DNA from: Bacteroidota bacterium
Lineage (GTDB): Bacteria > Bacteroidota > Bacteroidia > B-17B0 > Aurantibacillaceae
Length of the DNA stretch: 64,000 bases
NCBI GenBank assembly: GCA_025363015.1
Contig: JANYEQ010000003.1
Coordinates: forward strand, 1-64,000
Direction: 5' to 3'
Shown: positions 25,621-33,835 of the stretch, piece after piece
Layout of the letters: each line of letters starts with the position of its first letter
How positions within the stretch are numbered: position 1 is the first letter of the stretch
The notes under the pieces: generated by a model
What the model saw: the letters and a program-made list of their open reading frames with translations, nothing else
What the model was told of the DNA's origin: nothing
Databases searched by the model: none
Made by a program: the position numbers and the translations under genes

Positions 25621-26634
25621 TTAGTTTGTTTCTGTAATAATTGATTTTAATTGTGGCGTTTCAAATACTTGATAATTCCCTTTATCATCGCTATAAATTA
25701 AATACGCTTGTAATTCTGTATGTAGTAATAAAAACGCTTTAGCTTTTTCTAGTCCCATAACTAAAATACCTGTTGCATTGGCATCGGCCGAAATGCAATC
25801 TTTTGCAAACACCGATGCACTTAATAAATTATTTTTAGTGGGGTAACCCGTTTTAGGATTAATATGATGTGCGTATTTTATGCCGTCTTCAATAATAAAA
25901 CGGCGGTAATTACCAGAAGTAGCGAGGGCCATATTTTCTATTTTTGCAATTGCTTTTAGTGGGTTTTCAGATTCTTTGTTATCAATAGGTTTTTCAATGC
26001 CTACTGACCAATTGTCTCCGTTTGGCTTTTTACCTTTTGCATATATTTCTCCCCCAATTTCTACAAGATACGAGCGTGCGCCCTTAGTATTAAAAAATTG
26101 TGCTACCACATCAACCGAATAGCCTTGAGCAAAGGCATTAAAATCTAACGCCACTCGGGGATCTTTTTTAATAATTTTATTGCCTTTTAATGTTATTAAA
26201 TTAAAGCCTACAAATTTTAAAATACTATCTATTACCGCTTTTTCTATTTTTTGTTTTTTACCAGGACCAAAGCCCCAAGCATTTACTAGAGGGTAAACGG
26301 TAGGATCAAAAGCCCCACTAGTATTTTTATAAACTTGTTTTGCTTTATTAAAACAGGCCATAAAATAAGCGTCAACTTCTACATTTTTTTGGTTTGTGTT
26401 TATTCTCGATATAATTGAAGTAGGCAAATAAGTTGATACCGATTTATCAAAATCTTGTAATATTTTTTCAATTTCGGGTTTAAAATCTCTATTTAAACTA
26501 TCAAAATAAGTAATATGATACGTGGTGCCTTGAGCGTAACCGTCTATTTTAAAAGGATCTGAGGTGTGTTGTGCAAAAATTAAGTTTATAAAAAATATAA
26601 AACAAAAAGTAAAATTTATTTTAAAATTATTCAC
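25621..26634 (-). CDS. apbE: FAD:protein FMN transferase (ApbE family)
   Basis: 337 residues if translation starts at GTG 26634, which gives a compact signal peptide and an 8-base overlap with the DinB gene; an ATG at 26667 (41-base overlap) is an alternative. Flavinyltransferase that attaches FMN to Thr of exported redox proteins such as NqrB/NqrC. Signatures: FDPTVYPLVNAWGFG, DFNAFAQGYSVD, LVEIGGEIYAKG, HHINPKTGYP and SADANATGILVMG with its metal-binding Asp. Envelope-located by its signal sequence (FCFIFFINLIFAQ). Confidence 0.88.
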   Translation of the reverse strand: MNNFKINFTFCFIFFINLIFAQHTSDPFKIDGYAQGTTYHITYFDSLNRDFKPEIEKILQDFDKSVSTYLPTSIISRINTNQKNVEVDAYFMACFNKAKQVYKNTSGAFDPTVYPLVNAWGFGPGKKQKIEKAVIDSILKFVGFNLITLKGNKIIKKDPRVALDFNAFAQGYSVDVVAQFFNTKGARSYLVEIGGEIYAKGKKPNGDNWSVGIEKPIDNKESENPLKAIAKIENMALATSGNYRRFIIEDGIKYAHHINPKTGYPTKNNLLSASVFAKDCISADANATGILVMGLEKAKAFLLLHTELQAYLIYSDDKGNYQVFETPQLKSIITETN

Positions 26635-27214
26635 TACTTGTTTTTTTATTGGGATTAATGTATTCATCTGTAAAGTGTGTTTTGCTCTTTTCTTTTGAAA
26701 ACTTTTCTGCATTATAAGAAGTTGAATTTCCTTTTGGAATGGATAAAGATATCCACTTTTCATTACACAACATTTTACCAATAAATACAATTTGGCCAAT
26801 GTGATAAGGATAATGAGCCAGCTGGCGGTTAACAGCTTCTGTTATGGTGTGCCCCTGATTACGTATGTATATTAATTTGTTATAATCAGCTTCAGTTATT
26901 GAATTTAAGGCTTTAAACAGGCAATGCCACCCTTTTTCCCAAAGTTGTAAAATTTGTATTTGAGTAGTACTACTATCGTTTTCAAATTCAGCATCGCGGT
27001 TACGCCATTCTTTTTCACCATCGCTGGTAAAAACATCTGTCCAACGGCTTTGCATATTGCCACTTAAATGTTTTATAATGGTAGCAATACTGTTACTTTC
27101 GGCATTATATTGCCAAAATAATTGTTGGGGGCTAAGTTGGTTTATTGTTTTTTCGCCAAGTTGCTTGTAATATTCAAATTGTTTTATGGCGCTGGTTAAG
27201 TATTGTTGGTTCAT
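26627..27214 (-). CDS. DinB-like protein (DUF1572)
   Basis: 195 residues, predicted four-helix bundle of the DinB/YfiT superfamily. Conserved segments are IATIIKHLSGNMQSRWTDV and RQLAHYPYHIGQIVFIGK, whose His residues form the metal site of these putative thiol-dependent transferases. Substrate unknown. Between DUF1571 (12 bp) and apbE (8-base overlap) on the minus strand. Confidence 0.85.
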   Translation of the reverse strand: MNQQYLTSAIKQFEYYKQLGEKTINQLSPQQLFWQYNAESNSIATIIKHLSGNMQSRWTDVFTSDGEKEWRNRDAEFENDSSTTQIQILQLWEKGWHCLFKALNSITEADYNKLIYIRNQGHTITEAVNRQLAHYPYHIGQIVFIGKMLCNEKWISLSIPKGNSTSYNAEKFSKEKSKTHFTDEYINPNKKTSSE

Positions 27215-27226
27215 ACTTAAAATAAG

Positions 27227-28081
27227 TTAAAACTTATAATCCTTATAATCTCTAGTAAATTCGCCCTCTTCAAACTCGGGATTTACTTGTAAAAAATGGT
27301 AATTATATTCTTCAAACAAACCGCCGTCGTCACTAATTTTTATGCTTATTGGTAAAAAATAAAATTGATCGATATACATTACCACCGATTTGCAATACCA
27401 AGTAGGTATTTTAATAACTTGTCCTTTTTTTAATATATCAAAGTAATCGTTAAATTTTGGATTTTTTTCTACAATCATGTACTCACTCACATAATTTTTT
27501 CGGGCAATAGAGGTAATGCTTTCGTTATCGCCAACGATATAATCTGTATAACCAAAATCTTTATTTTCTATTGTAATTTTGTAACAAGGACGATTGTTTA
27601 TACGTTCTTCTCCCACATATTTAAAGGTATCGTCAAATTTATCGGCCATTTTATTAACACTATACTCAATAATATTAGCAAAATAATCGTAACCCATTTC
27701 GTTTAAGGTATGGTGCTGGTCTTGACGCATTAAGTTACCCATAGGGTCTAAACTTAAATTTATATATGGAAATGAGTTGGGTTTAACGTAGGCTTTTCCT
27801 TTATTTTTACCTTCTAACCAAAGTAACTCAATACCTTTAATATATAAATAAATTTGGCGTGGTTTTTTTTGAAATTTTACAGCACTTTCGTAATTATTAA
27901 AGCCTTTTTTACCACGTTCGGTTATTTTTAAATGATATTTTAAGCCTTTTACATCTTTAATTGCCTTTAAGCTTTTCGTCATCATTTCTTTACATGTTAA
28001 CGTAGGTTTTTGAGCATAACCGAGGCTGTATAGCGTAAAAATTGCGATAATAGCAACTAATTTATTAAGTTTTGTGTACAT
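27227..28081 (-). CDS. DUF1571-like envelope protein with an inserted LysM domain
   Basis: 284 residues. Signal peptide 1-23 (SLGYAQ). The body resembles DUF1571, a LolA-like beta fold reported in Bacteroidota and Planctomycetota (LKYHLKITERGKKGFNNYES, then RQIYLYIKGIELLWLEG). Residues ~181-226 read as a LysM: YIVGDNESITSIARKNYVSE through ...ILKKGQVIKIP, after which the beta fold resumes (SVVMYIDQFYFLPISIKI). LysM modules bind peptidoglycan, so this may hold the protein on the cell wall (inference). Confidence 0.7.
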   Translation of the reverse strand: MYTKLNKLVAIIAIFTLYSLGYAQKPTLTCKEMMTKSLKAIKDVKGLKYHLKITERGKKGFNNYESAVKFQKKPRQIYLYIKGIELLWLEGKNKGKAYVKPNSFPYINLSLDPMGNLMRQDQHHTLNEMGYDYFANIIEYSVNKMADKFDDTFKYVGEERINNRPCYKITIENKDFGYTDYIVGDNESITSIARKNYVSEYMIVEKNPKFNDYFDILKKGQVIKIPTWYCKSVVMYIDQFYFLPISIKISDDGGLFEEYNYHFLQVNPEFEEGEFTRDYKDYKF

Positions 28082-28184
28082 TTTGCGTAAAAATACGGCA
28101 AATTAATTGCTTTTAAAAAAATCTTAATAAATAAATTAGTTTAGTAAAAATGCAATAATTACTTTTAAATGTAAATTAGAAGCA

Positions 28185-28192
28185 TATATTTG
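28185..28192 (+). promoter_or_regulatory. -7 promoter box (TAnnTTTG)
   Basis: TATATTTG lies 13 bp upstream of the ATG of the HU/SPOR gene at 28206. Confidence 0.55.
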
Positions 28193-28205
28193 TTGCCCCT
28201 AAAAA

Positions 28206-29288
28206 ATGAATGTACAACACACCATAATAAAAAGTATAACAGAGCAGTTGTATGTGCACAACTATTTGGTTGTACCTAATTTTGGCGGCTTTGTATTAAA
28301 AACACAGTCGGCACAGTTAAATTTTAATGGTGTCGTAATTATACCTCCTTCAAAAACAATTAGTTTTAATGCACAATTAAAGCAAAACGATGGCGTTTTA
28401 GCAATTTGTTTACAATCAAAATTAAATTGTACAGCAAACGAGGCACTAAATTATTTAAACGATTTTGCAACTTATTGTACCAGTATTTTAAATACTAGCA
28501 AACGTATTACCTTTGAAAATATTGGTTTTTTTTATATTGATTTTGAAAACAACATTTGTTTTGAGCCACAAACCAATACTAATTTTTTAACCAGTAGTTT
28601 TGGCTTAACGCCGCTCACACTTAAAAAAATAGAGGTAGAGACCATCAAAAAACAAACATTATTTGTTGATAAAACTCACCAAAAAGCAATACAGCAACCA
28701 ATAATTACTACTAAAAATTATAAAAAAGTTATAATACCAACTTTAATTGCAATTACTATGGCTAGCTTATTAGCGTTATTTATTTCAAATAATAAAATAA
28801 CGGGGAGTTTAAAAGCAACTATACTTGGCACCAATACAAAAATTAATTATAAGCCACTAACTTATTTAGAGCTAAAATTACAAACCAACAACAATTTAAA
28901 TACTACGTATGTGGCCGATGCAAATGGCATTGCTACTTTAAACTTAGAAGAAACAAAAACTATTTTTGTTAATACAGTGGCTAATTTAAGCACAAACAAT
29001 TTAGCAGTTACCACAAAAAAAACTACAGCAAAACATAGCCCAAATTTTGAAACTGTAGCTACTAACTCTTACAAAATTGTATTGGGTTGCTTTGGTATAG
29101 TCGAAAATGCAGAAAGAATGATTAGCACTTTAAAAAACAGTAATATTAATGCTAATTTAAGTGGTAAAAACAACAACGGTTTATTTATAGTAAGTAATGG
29201 TAGTTTTGCAACTAAACAAGCTGCTTTAGAACAATTGGCACAAATAAAAGGTACTTGCCCCAACGCTTGGATTAAAAACCCCGAATAG
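28206..29288 (+). CDS. HU-like (CCDC81-type) and SPOR domain membrane protein
   Basis: 360 residues. The N-terminal ~130 residues carry the double HU-like module found in Bacteroidota (LYVHNYLVVPNFGGFVLK at about 15-32, and FENIGFFYIDFENNICF). One membrane helix at ~178-196 (VIIPTLIAITMASLLALFI), then a linker and a C-terminal SPOR domain (about 285-358: YKIVLGCFGIVENAERMI through FIVSNGSFATKQAALEQL). SPOR binds denuded glycan at division sites, so it may connect a cytoplasmic HU-like part with septal peptidoglycan (inference). Convergent with rsmE. Confidence 0.83.
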   Translation: MNVQHTIIKSITEQLYVHNYLVVPNFGGFVLKTQSAQLNFNGVVIIPPSKTISFNAQLKQNDGVLAICLQSKLNCTANEALNYLNDFATYCTSILNTSKRITFENIGFFYIDFENNICFEPQTNTNFLTSSFGLTPLTLKKIEVETIKKQTLFVDKTHQKAIQQPIITTKNYKKVIIPTLIAITMASLLALFISNNKITGSLKATILGTNTKINYKPLTYLELKLQTNNNLNTTYVADANGIATLNLEETKTIFVNTVANLSTNNLAVTTKKTTAKHSPNFETVATNSYKIVLGCFGIVENAERMISTLKNSNINANLSGKNNNGLFIVSNGSFATKQAALEQLAQIKGTCPNAWIKNPE

Positions 29289-29293
29289 TTTTA

Positions 29294-30010
29294 TTAACTT
29301 AGTAATGCTGCCGCCTGGCAAACATATAATCCTGCTGTTTCGGTACGCAATCTGTTTATTCCTAAACTAATAGGTTCAAATTTATTTTCAATAGCAAAGG
29401 CTATTTCTTCTTTGGTAAAATCGCCTTCTGGACCAATTAATACTAGTGTTTTTTTATCTTTAAAATTAATATTTTTAACATCGTTTTTGGATGCTGAACC
29501 TTTAATAGTATCGTTTTCAAAACAATGGGCTATAAGTTTTTGAGATTGGCTACTGTTTTTAATTAAATCTTTAATTAAAACTAACTCATTTACCTTTGGT
29601 ATATATGCCTGTAAACTCTGCTTTACAGCACTTTCTACTACTTTTTTAATTCTATCTATTTTAATATTAGTGCGTTCAGAATTTTTACACTGCATAAAAC
29701 TAATTTCATTTACTCCAATTTCTACCATTTTTTCTATTGCCCATTCTATCCTATCTATTTGCTTAGTGGGTGCAATGGCTATGTGTAAGTAATAATTAGC
29801 TTTAGTTTGTATAGGCAAGTTTTTAGTAATTTTTGCTACACATTTTTTTTCGCTCACAAATTCAAGTTCGCCCTCAAACATACCACCTATTCCATCTATT
29901 AAAAACAATTTATTACCTATTTTGTTTCGTAGCACTTTGTAGCAATGCCAACTTTCTTCGACCGTAAGCGTTGCCGTTGTTTCATTTATAGTAGCAATAA
30001 AAATGTTCAT
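29294..30010 (-). CDS. rsmE: 16S rRNA (uracil-1498 N3)-methyltransferase
   Basis: 238 residues from ATG 30010 (MNIFIATINE); the frame is open a little further upstream, but that part overlaps the start region of the divergent gene and is not family-like. SPOUT fold: an N-terminal PUA-like domain, then IAPTKQIDRIEWAIEKMVEIG and the knot VLIGPEGDFTKEEI through SLGINRLRTETAGL. Methylates U1498 of 16S rRNA using SAM. Confidence 0.9.
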   Translation of the reverse strand: MNIFIATINETTATLTVEESWHCYKVLRNKIGNKLFLIDGIGGMFEGELEFVSEKKCVAKITKNLPIQTKANYYLHIAIAPTKQIDRIEWAIEKMVEIGVNEISFMQCKNSERTNIKIDRIKKVVESAVKQSLQAYIPKVNELVLIKDLIKNSSQSQKLIAHCFENDTIKGSASKNDVKNINFKDKKTLVLIGPEGDFTKEEIAFAIENKFEPISLGINRLRTETAGLYVCQAAALLS

Positions 30011-30024
30011 AGGGTAAAAATAAC

Positions 30025-30032
30025 TAATTTTG
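30025..30032 (+). promoter_or_regulatory. -7 promoter box for acpH
   Basis: TAATTTTG ends 4 bp before the GTG start at 30037, so transcription would start at or next to the start codon (leaderless mRNA). Confidence 0.5.
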
Positions 30033-30036
30033 TTGT

Positions 30037-30606
30037 GTGAACTATTTAGCACACGCATTTTTATCAAACAATAATACTGATTTATTAATTGGTAATTTTA
30101 TTGCCGATCACTTACGAGGTAATAATTTTGATAATTATTCAAGCGAAGTTAAAAATGGTATTATTTTACACCGTAATATTGATACTTTTACCGACAATCA
30201 TCCCAACTTTAAACTGGCTAAACGTATATTTTACGATGGCTTTGAGAAACATAGTGGCATTTTAATTGATATTTATTTTGATTACTTTTTAGCCAAAAAT
30301 TTTAACCATTATTCGTCTGTTTCGCTAGAAGAGTTTTGTAAAAACACGTATAACATTTACCAACAACACCAAGCCATTTTACCAAAAACAAGTGCTAATT
30401 TTTTAAATTATGTAATGCAAAACAATATTTATCAAGCCTATTCAAATCTTCAAGGTATCGAAAAAGTGTTGTTTCACTTATCACATCGTATAAAGCACAA
30501 TATTTGGTTAAATCAATCGGTAATTATATTTAAAAATAATGAGCAAGAATTATATCAGCATTTTAAAATTTTGTTTTCCGATGCTATAAATAAATTTAAT
30601 GTGTAA
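30037..30606 (+). CDS. acpH: Acyl-carrier-protein phosphodiesterase-like protein
   Basis: 189 residues, GTG start (MNYLAHAFLSNNN), right behind a promoter box. HD-like hydrolase of the AcpH/YajB family, which removes 4'-phosphopantetheine from acyl carrier protein. Metal and active-site residues: LLIGNFIADHLRGN, GIILHRNIDTFTDNHP, and DIYFDYFLAKNF. Length is that of the family. Divergent from rsmE across 26 bp. Confidence 0.85.
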   Translation: MNYLAHAFLSNNNTDLLIGNFIADHLRGNNFDNYSSEVKNGIILHRNIDTFTDNHPNFKLAKRIFYDGFEKHSGILIDIYFDYFLAKNFNHYSSVSLEEFCKNTYNIYQQHQAILPKTSANFLNYVMQNNIYQAYSNLQGIEKVLFHLSHRIKHNIWLNQSVIIFKNNEQELYQHFKILFSDAINKFNV

Positions 30607-30634
30607 AACCTTTTTACTATTACCAAAATTCTGT

Positions 30635-30642
30635 TAAATTTG
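30635..30642 (+). promoter_or_regulatory. -7 promoter box for pdhA
   Basis: TAAATTTG, exact TAnnTTTG match, 23 bp upstream of the pdhA ATG. Confidence 0.6.
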
Positions 30643-30665
30643 TCATTCAACTAAATTATTGGCTC

Positions 30666-31691
30666 ATGGCTAAAATGGCAACCGAAAAAAAAACAAATTC
30701 TAAATTAAAATTTACTAAACAACAATATCTAAATTGGTACGAATCAATGTTATTGATGCGTAAGTTTGAAGAAAAAACAGGGCAAGTTTATGTGCAACAA
30801 AAAATAAAAGGCTTTTGCCATTTATACATTGGGCAAGAGGCTATTGTTGCTGGTACTGTAAGCGCTACAAAACTAGGAGACAAACACATTACCGCTTATC
30901 GCGACCACGCCCACCCTATTGGTTTAGGTTTGCATCCAAAATATGTAATGGCCGAAATGTATGCAAAAATTACTGGCTGTAGCAAAGGCAAAGGCGGTAG
31001 TATGCATATTTTTAGTAAAGAACATGGCTTTGTTGGTGGGCATGGAATTGTAGGTGGACAAGTGCCATTAGGCGCTGGTATTGCTTTTGCCGAAAAATAT
31101 AATGGAACCGATAATGTTTGCGTTTGTTCAATGGGCGATGGTGCTGTACGTCAAGGTGCTTTGCATGAAGCCTTTAACATGGCTATGACGTGGAAATTGC
31201 CTGTTGTATTTATTGTTGAAAATAACCAATATGCAATGGGCACATCTGTTGAACGAACTAGTAATGTTACAGAATTATGGAAGTTAGGTTTAGCTTACGA
31301 TATGCCAAGTAAACCCGTTGATGGTTTAACTGTAGAAGCTGTGCACGAAGCCATGGAAGAAGCAGTAGACAGAGCTCGCCGCGGAGATGGGCCCACTTTT
31401 TTAGAAATGAAAACCTATCGTTATAAAGGGCATAGTATGAGTGATGCTCAAACCTACCGCACTAAAGACGAGGTAAAAGAATACCAAGAACAAGATCCCA
31501 TTTTAAAAGTACTAGCTACTTTAAATGCAAATAAATGGATTACCGAAGCAGAGATTGAAGCCACCGAAGCACGTGTAAAAGCATTGGTTGATGAAAGTGT
31601 AAAATTTGCTGAAGAAAGTCCTTACCCCGAAGTGGATGAATTATATAAAGATGTGTACTCAGAACCGAATTATCCGTTTATTATAGAGTAA
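30666..31691 (+). CDS. pdhA: Pyruvate dehydrogenase E1 component, alpha subunit
   Basis: 341 residues. Thiamine-diphosphate enzyme that decarboxylates pyruvate and passes acetyl to E2. The ThDP motif runs from SMGDGAVRQGALHEAFNMA to VENNQYAMG; RDHAHPIGLGLHP and YKGHSMSDAQTYRTKDEV (phosphorylation-loop region in eukaryotes) are conserved. The E1 beta gene is not here, as usual in Bacteroidota where pdhB lies elsewhere. pdhC follows, but with a four-helix-bundle gene inserted between. Confidence 0.92.
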   Translation: MAKMATEKKTNSKLKFTKQQYLNWYESMLLMRKFEEKTGQVYVQQKIKGFCHLYIGQEAIVAGTVSATKLGDKHITAYRDHAHPIGLGLHPKYVMAEMYAKITGCSKGKGGSMHIFSKEHGFVGGHGIVGGQVPLGAGIAFAEKYNGTDNVCVCSMGDGAVRQGALHEAFNMAMTWKLPVVFIVENNQYAMGTSVERTSNVTELWKLGLAYDMPSKPVDGLTVEAVHEAMEEAVDRARRGDGPTFLEMKTYRYKGHSMSDAQTYRTKDEVKEYQEQDPILKVLATLNANKWITEAEIEATEARVKALVDESVKFAEESPYPEVDELYKDVYSEPNYPFIIE

Positions 31692-31706
31692 ATAATTAAA
31701 AATTCA

Positions 31707-32112
31707 AAATTAAAGATTAAAAATTGCTTACTGAAACACATACTAAAGGTAAAAATTTAATACAAGAAAAAAGTTTTGAATTTGCAGTTAGTATAATCAA
31801 GTATTACAAACAATTAAAAACTCAAAACGAATTTGCTATAGCAAACCAATTATTAAGATCGGGTACAAGTATAGGTGCTAATGTAGAAGAAGCATTAGGA
31901 GGATCTTCAAAAAAAGATTTTATAAATAAAATGACTATTTCTCTTAAGGAAGCCCGAGAATCGAAATACTGGTTAAGATTAATTATTGAAAGTGATATTG
32001 ATAAAAATATTACTCACTTGTTAGCAGATGCAAATTCATTGGTTAATATTTTATCTAAAATTGTAAAAACATCTAAAAACGAAACTCAAACATAATTTAT
32101 AATCTTTAATTT
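31707..32112. repeat. 19-bp inverted repeat bounding the four-helix-bundle gene between pdhA and pdhC
   Basis: AAATTAAAGATTAAAAATT (31707-31725) and AATTTATAATCTTTAATTT (32094-32112) are inverted copies with 18 of 19 matches. The left arm runs into the TTG start and the right arm begins inside the stop codon of the enclosed gene, so the repeat delimits it exactly. In the mRNA the arms could pair and present the gene as a large stem-loop, the structure known for 23S rRNA intervening sequences. Confidence 0.7.
31724..32095 (+). CDS. Four-helix-bundle protein (23S rRNA IVS / S23 family)
   Basis: 123 residues, TTG start. Family signatures: KSFEFAVSIIKYYKQL, ANQLLRSGTSIGANVEEALG, KKDFINKMTISLKEARESKYWL and a final helix LLADANSLVNILSKIVKTS. 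Intact and of normal length. Homologues are encoded in intervening sequences of 23S rRNA and as free-standing genes; the related Avd protein works in diversity-generating retroelements. No reverse transcriptase is present here. The gene sits between pdhA and pdhC inside an exact inverted repeat, so it looks like a mobile cassette placed so as not to break either gene. Confidence 0.88.
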   Translation: MLTETHTKGKNLIQEKSFEFAVSIIKYYKQLKTQNEFAIANQLLRSGTSIGANVEEALGGSSKKDFINKMTISLKEARESKYWLRLIIESDIDKNITHLLADANSLVNILSKIVKTSKNETQT

Positions 32113-32120
32113 AAAAAGAT

Positions 32121-33803
32121 ATGGCCGAAATAGTAAGAATGCCCAAACTAAGTGATACCATGACAGATGGCGTAATAGCCAAATGGCACAAAAAAGTTGG
32201 TGATAAAGTAAAAAGCGGCGAATTGCTTGCCGATATTGAAACCGATAAAGCCACTATGGAGTTTGAATCCTTTCAAGATGGGGTATTACTGCACATTGGG
32301 GTTCAAGAAAAAGAAGCTGTGCCTGTAGATTCTATAATAGCAATTTTAGGAGTACAAGGCGAAGATATTTCTGCAACTCTTGGGTCGCTGAGTAAAGTCG
32401 AAGCGACAAACGGGACTCAAAAGACTGACGCGGTTGTTGAGCCTGTCGAAACAACAATTAATGCTTCGACAAGCTCAGCCACCAGCCTATCTTCAACTTC
32501 AAACAACCAATCTCCAAAAACTGAAATCCCCCACGGCGTAGAAGTGGTGCGTATGCCTAAACTAAGCGATACAATGACCGAAGGCGTGATTGAAAAATGG
32601 CATAAAAAAGTAGGCGATAAAGTAAAAAGTGGCGAACTATTGGCTGATATTGCAACCGATAAAGCCACTATGGAGTTTGAATCCTTTCAAGATGGAGTAT
32701 TAATTCATATTGGGATTGAAGAAGGTAAACCTATACCTGTAGATAGTATTATTGCTATTTTAGGAAAGGGTGGCGAAGATGTAAAGACACTACTTGATAT
32801 TGTTAATTCTGCTGGAGGCAAAAGTCAAGATAGTAAAACAGTAGTTACTAAATCGAATGATGACAAGGCTCAAGACGCTAGCCCTATTAAACACTCAATA
32901 GTAAGCGCAAATAACTCCACCGAAAGTGGTCGCATAAAAGCAAGCCCATTAGCCAAAGCCTTAGCCAAAGAAAAAAATATTGACTTATCAAAAATAAATG
33001 GTACTGGCGATAACGGTAGAATTACAAAAACGGATGTTGAGAACTTTAAAGGAGGCTCTGTGGCTTCGACAGGCTCAGCCACCACTAAGTCGCAAAGCGC
33101 TGGTACTGTTGCATTAGGTACAGAAAGCTTTACAGACGAACCTATTTCGCAAATGCGCAAAGTAATTGCACGCCGTTTGTTAGAAAGCAAAAACGGAGCG
33201 CCACATTTTTATTTAAATATAGAGTGCGATATGGATAACGCCATAGCCGCTCGCAATGCCATTAACACCATTCCTGATACAAAAGTGTCGTTTAACGACC
33301 TTGTAATTAAAGCCTGTGCGGCAGCATTAAAAAAACATCCGCGCGTTAATACCTCATGGCTAGTAGATAAAATTCGTACCTATTCACACATACACATTGG
33401 TGTGGCCGTTGCCGTTGAAGATGGTTTATTAGTGCCCGTAGTGCGCTTTGCCGATCAAAAATCATTATCACAAATTTCAGCCGAAGTAAAAGATTTAGGC
33501 AAACGTGCCAAAGATAAAAAACTGCAACCTGCCGATTGGGAAGGCAATACCTTTACGGTATCTAATTTAGGTATGTTTGGTATAGAATCGTTTACCTCAA
33601 TTATCAATAGCCCCGAAAGTTGTATTTTAAGTGTAGGCGCTATTCGCCAAATACCTGTTGTAAAAAACAATGCTATTGTACCTGGCAATGTAATGAAACT
33701 AACCCTTGCCTGCGATCACAGAACTGTTGATGGTGCTACTGGTGCTGCCTTTTTACAAACCTTAAAGGGCTTTATCGAAAATCCGGTAACAATTTTGGTG
33801 TAG
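32121..33803 (+). CDS. pdhC: Dihydrolipoamide acetyltransferase (E2 of pyruvate dehydrogenase)
   Basis: 560 residues. Two lipoyl domains (1-80 and 142-222) with lipoyl-Lys43 and Lys181 in TDKATMEFES; a peripheral-subunit-binding domain at ~275-312 (KASPLAKALAKEKNIDLSKI); a CAT-fold core at ~335-560 with the active-site DHRTVDGATGAAF. Transfers acetyl from lipoyl to CoA. The linker between the lipoyl domains (about 88-130) and the one before the catalytic core (about 312-325) contain translated palindromic repeats. The two lipoyl segments share a 42-base identical block, suggesting gene conversion. Confidence 0.93.
   Translation: MAEIVRMPKLSDTMTDGVIAKWHKKVGDKVKSGELLADIETDKATMEFESFQDGVLLHIGVQEKEAVPVDSIIAILGVQGEDISATLGSLSKVEATNGTQKTDAVVEPVETTINASTSSATSLSSTSNNQSPKTEIPHGVEVVRMPKLSDTMTEGVIEKWHKKVGDKVKSGELLADIATDKATMEFESFQDGVLIHIGIEEGKPIPVDSIIAILGKGGEDVKTLLDIVNSAGGKSQDSKTVVTKSNDDKAQDASPIKHSIVSANNSTESGRIKASPLAKALAKEKNIDLSKINGTGDNGRITKTDVENFKGGSVASTGSATTKSQSAGTVALGTESFTDEPISQMRKVIARRLLESKNGAPHFYLNIECDMDNAIAARNAINTIPDTKVSFNDLVIKACAAALKKHPRVNTSWLVDKIRTYSHIHIGVAVAVEDGLLVPVVRFADQKSLSQISAEVKDLGKRAKDKKLQPADWEGNTFTVSNLGMFGIESFTSIINSPESCILSVGAIRQIPVVKNNAIVPGNVMKLTLACDHRTVDGATGAAFLQTLKGFIENPVTILV
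32240..32281 (+). repeat. 42-bp direct repeat within the two lipoyl domains (other copy 32654-32695)
   Basis: An identical 42-base block that encodes the lipoylation site TDKATMEFESFQDG occurs at 32240-32281 and 32654-32695. The flanking lipoyl-domain DNA differs at many third positions, so the identity points to recent gene conversion or strong constraint. Confidence 0.75.
32384..32407. repeat. Palindromic repeat in pdhC linker (element 1)
   Basis: Arms GTCGCT (32384-32389) and AGCGAC (32402-32407) around the core GAGTAAAGTCGA. Translated as SLSKVEAT. Same design as elements 2 and 4. Confidence 0.65.
32433..32455. repeat. Palindromic repeat in pdhC linker (element 2)
   Basis: Arms GTTGTT (32433-32438) and AACAAC (32450-32455) around the 11-base core GAGCCTGTCGA. 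Translated as VVEPVETT. The core is the exact reverse complement of that in element 4. Confidence 0.7.
32463..32479. repeat. Palindromic repeat in pdhC linker (element 3, short arms)
   Basis: GCT and AGC arms around TCGACAAGCTC, a one-base variant of the reverse-complement core of element 2. Translated as ASTSSA. It follows element 2 after 7 bases in opposite orientation, so elements 2 and 3 together also form a larger inverted repeat. Confidence 0.6.
33060..33082. repeat. Palindromic repeat in second pdhC linker (element 4)
   Basis: Arms GTGGCT (33060-33065) and AGCCAC (33077-33082) around the core TCGACAGGCTC. Translated as VASTGSAT. It lies between the subunit-binding domain and the acetyltransferase core, where a linker is tolerated. 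Confidence 0.7.
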
Positions 33804-33835
33804 CTAAAACAGTAACAAGTAGATTATACTTATAA

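Noticed and set aside
31724-32095. Four-helix-bundle protein as Avd of a diversity-generating retroelement
   Set aside because: No reverse transcriptase, template repeat or variable repeat seen nearby.
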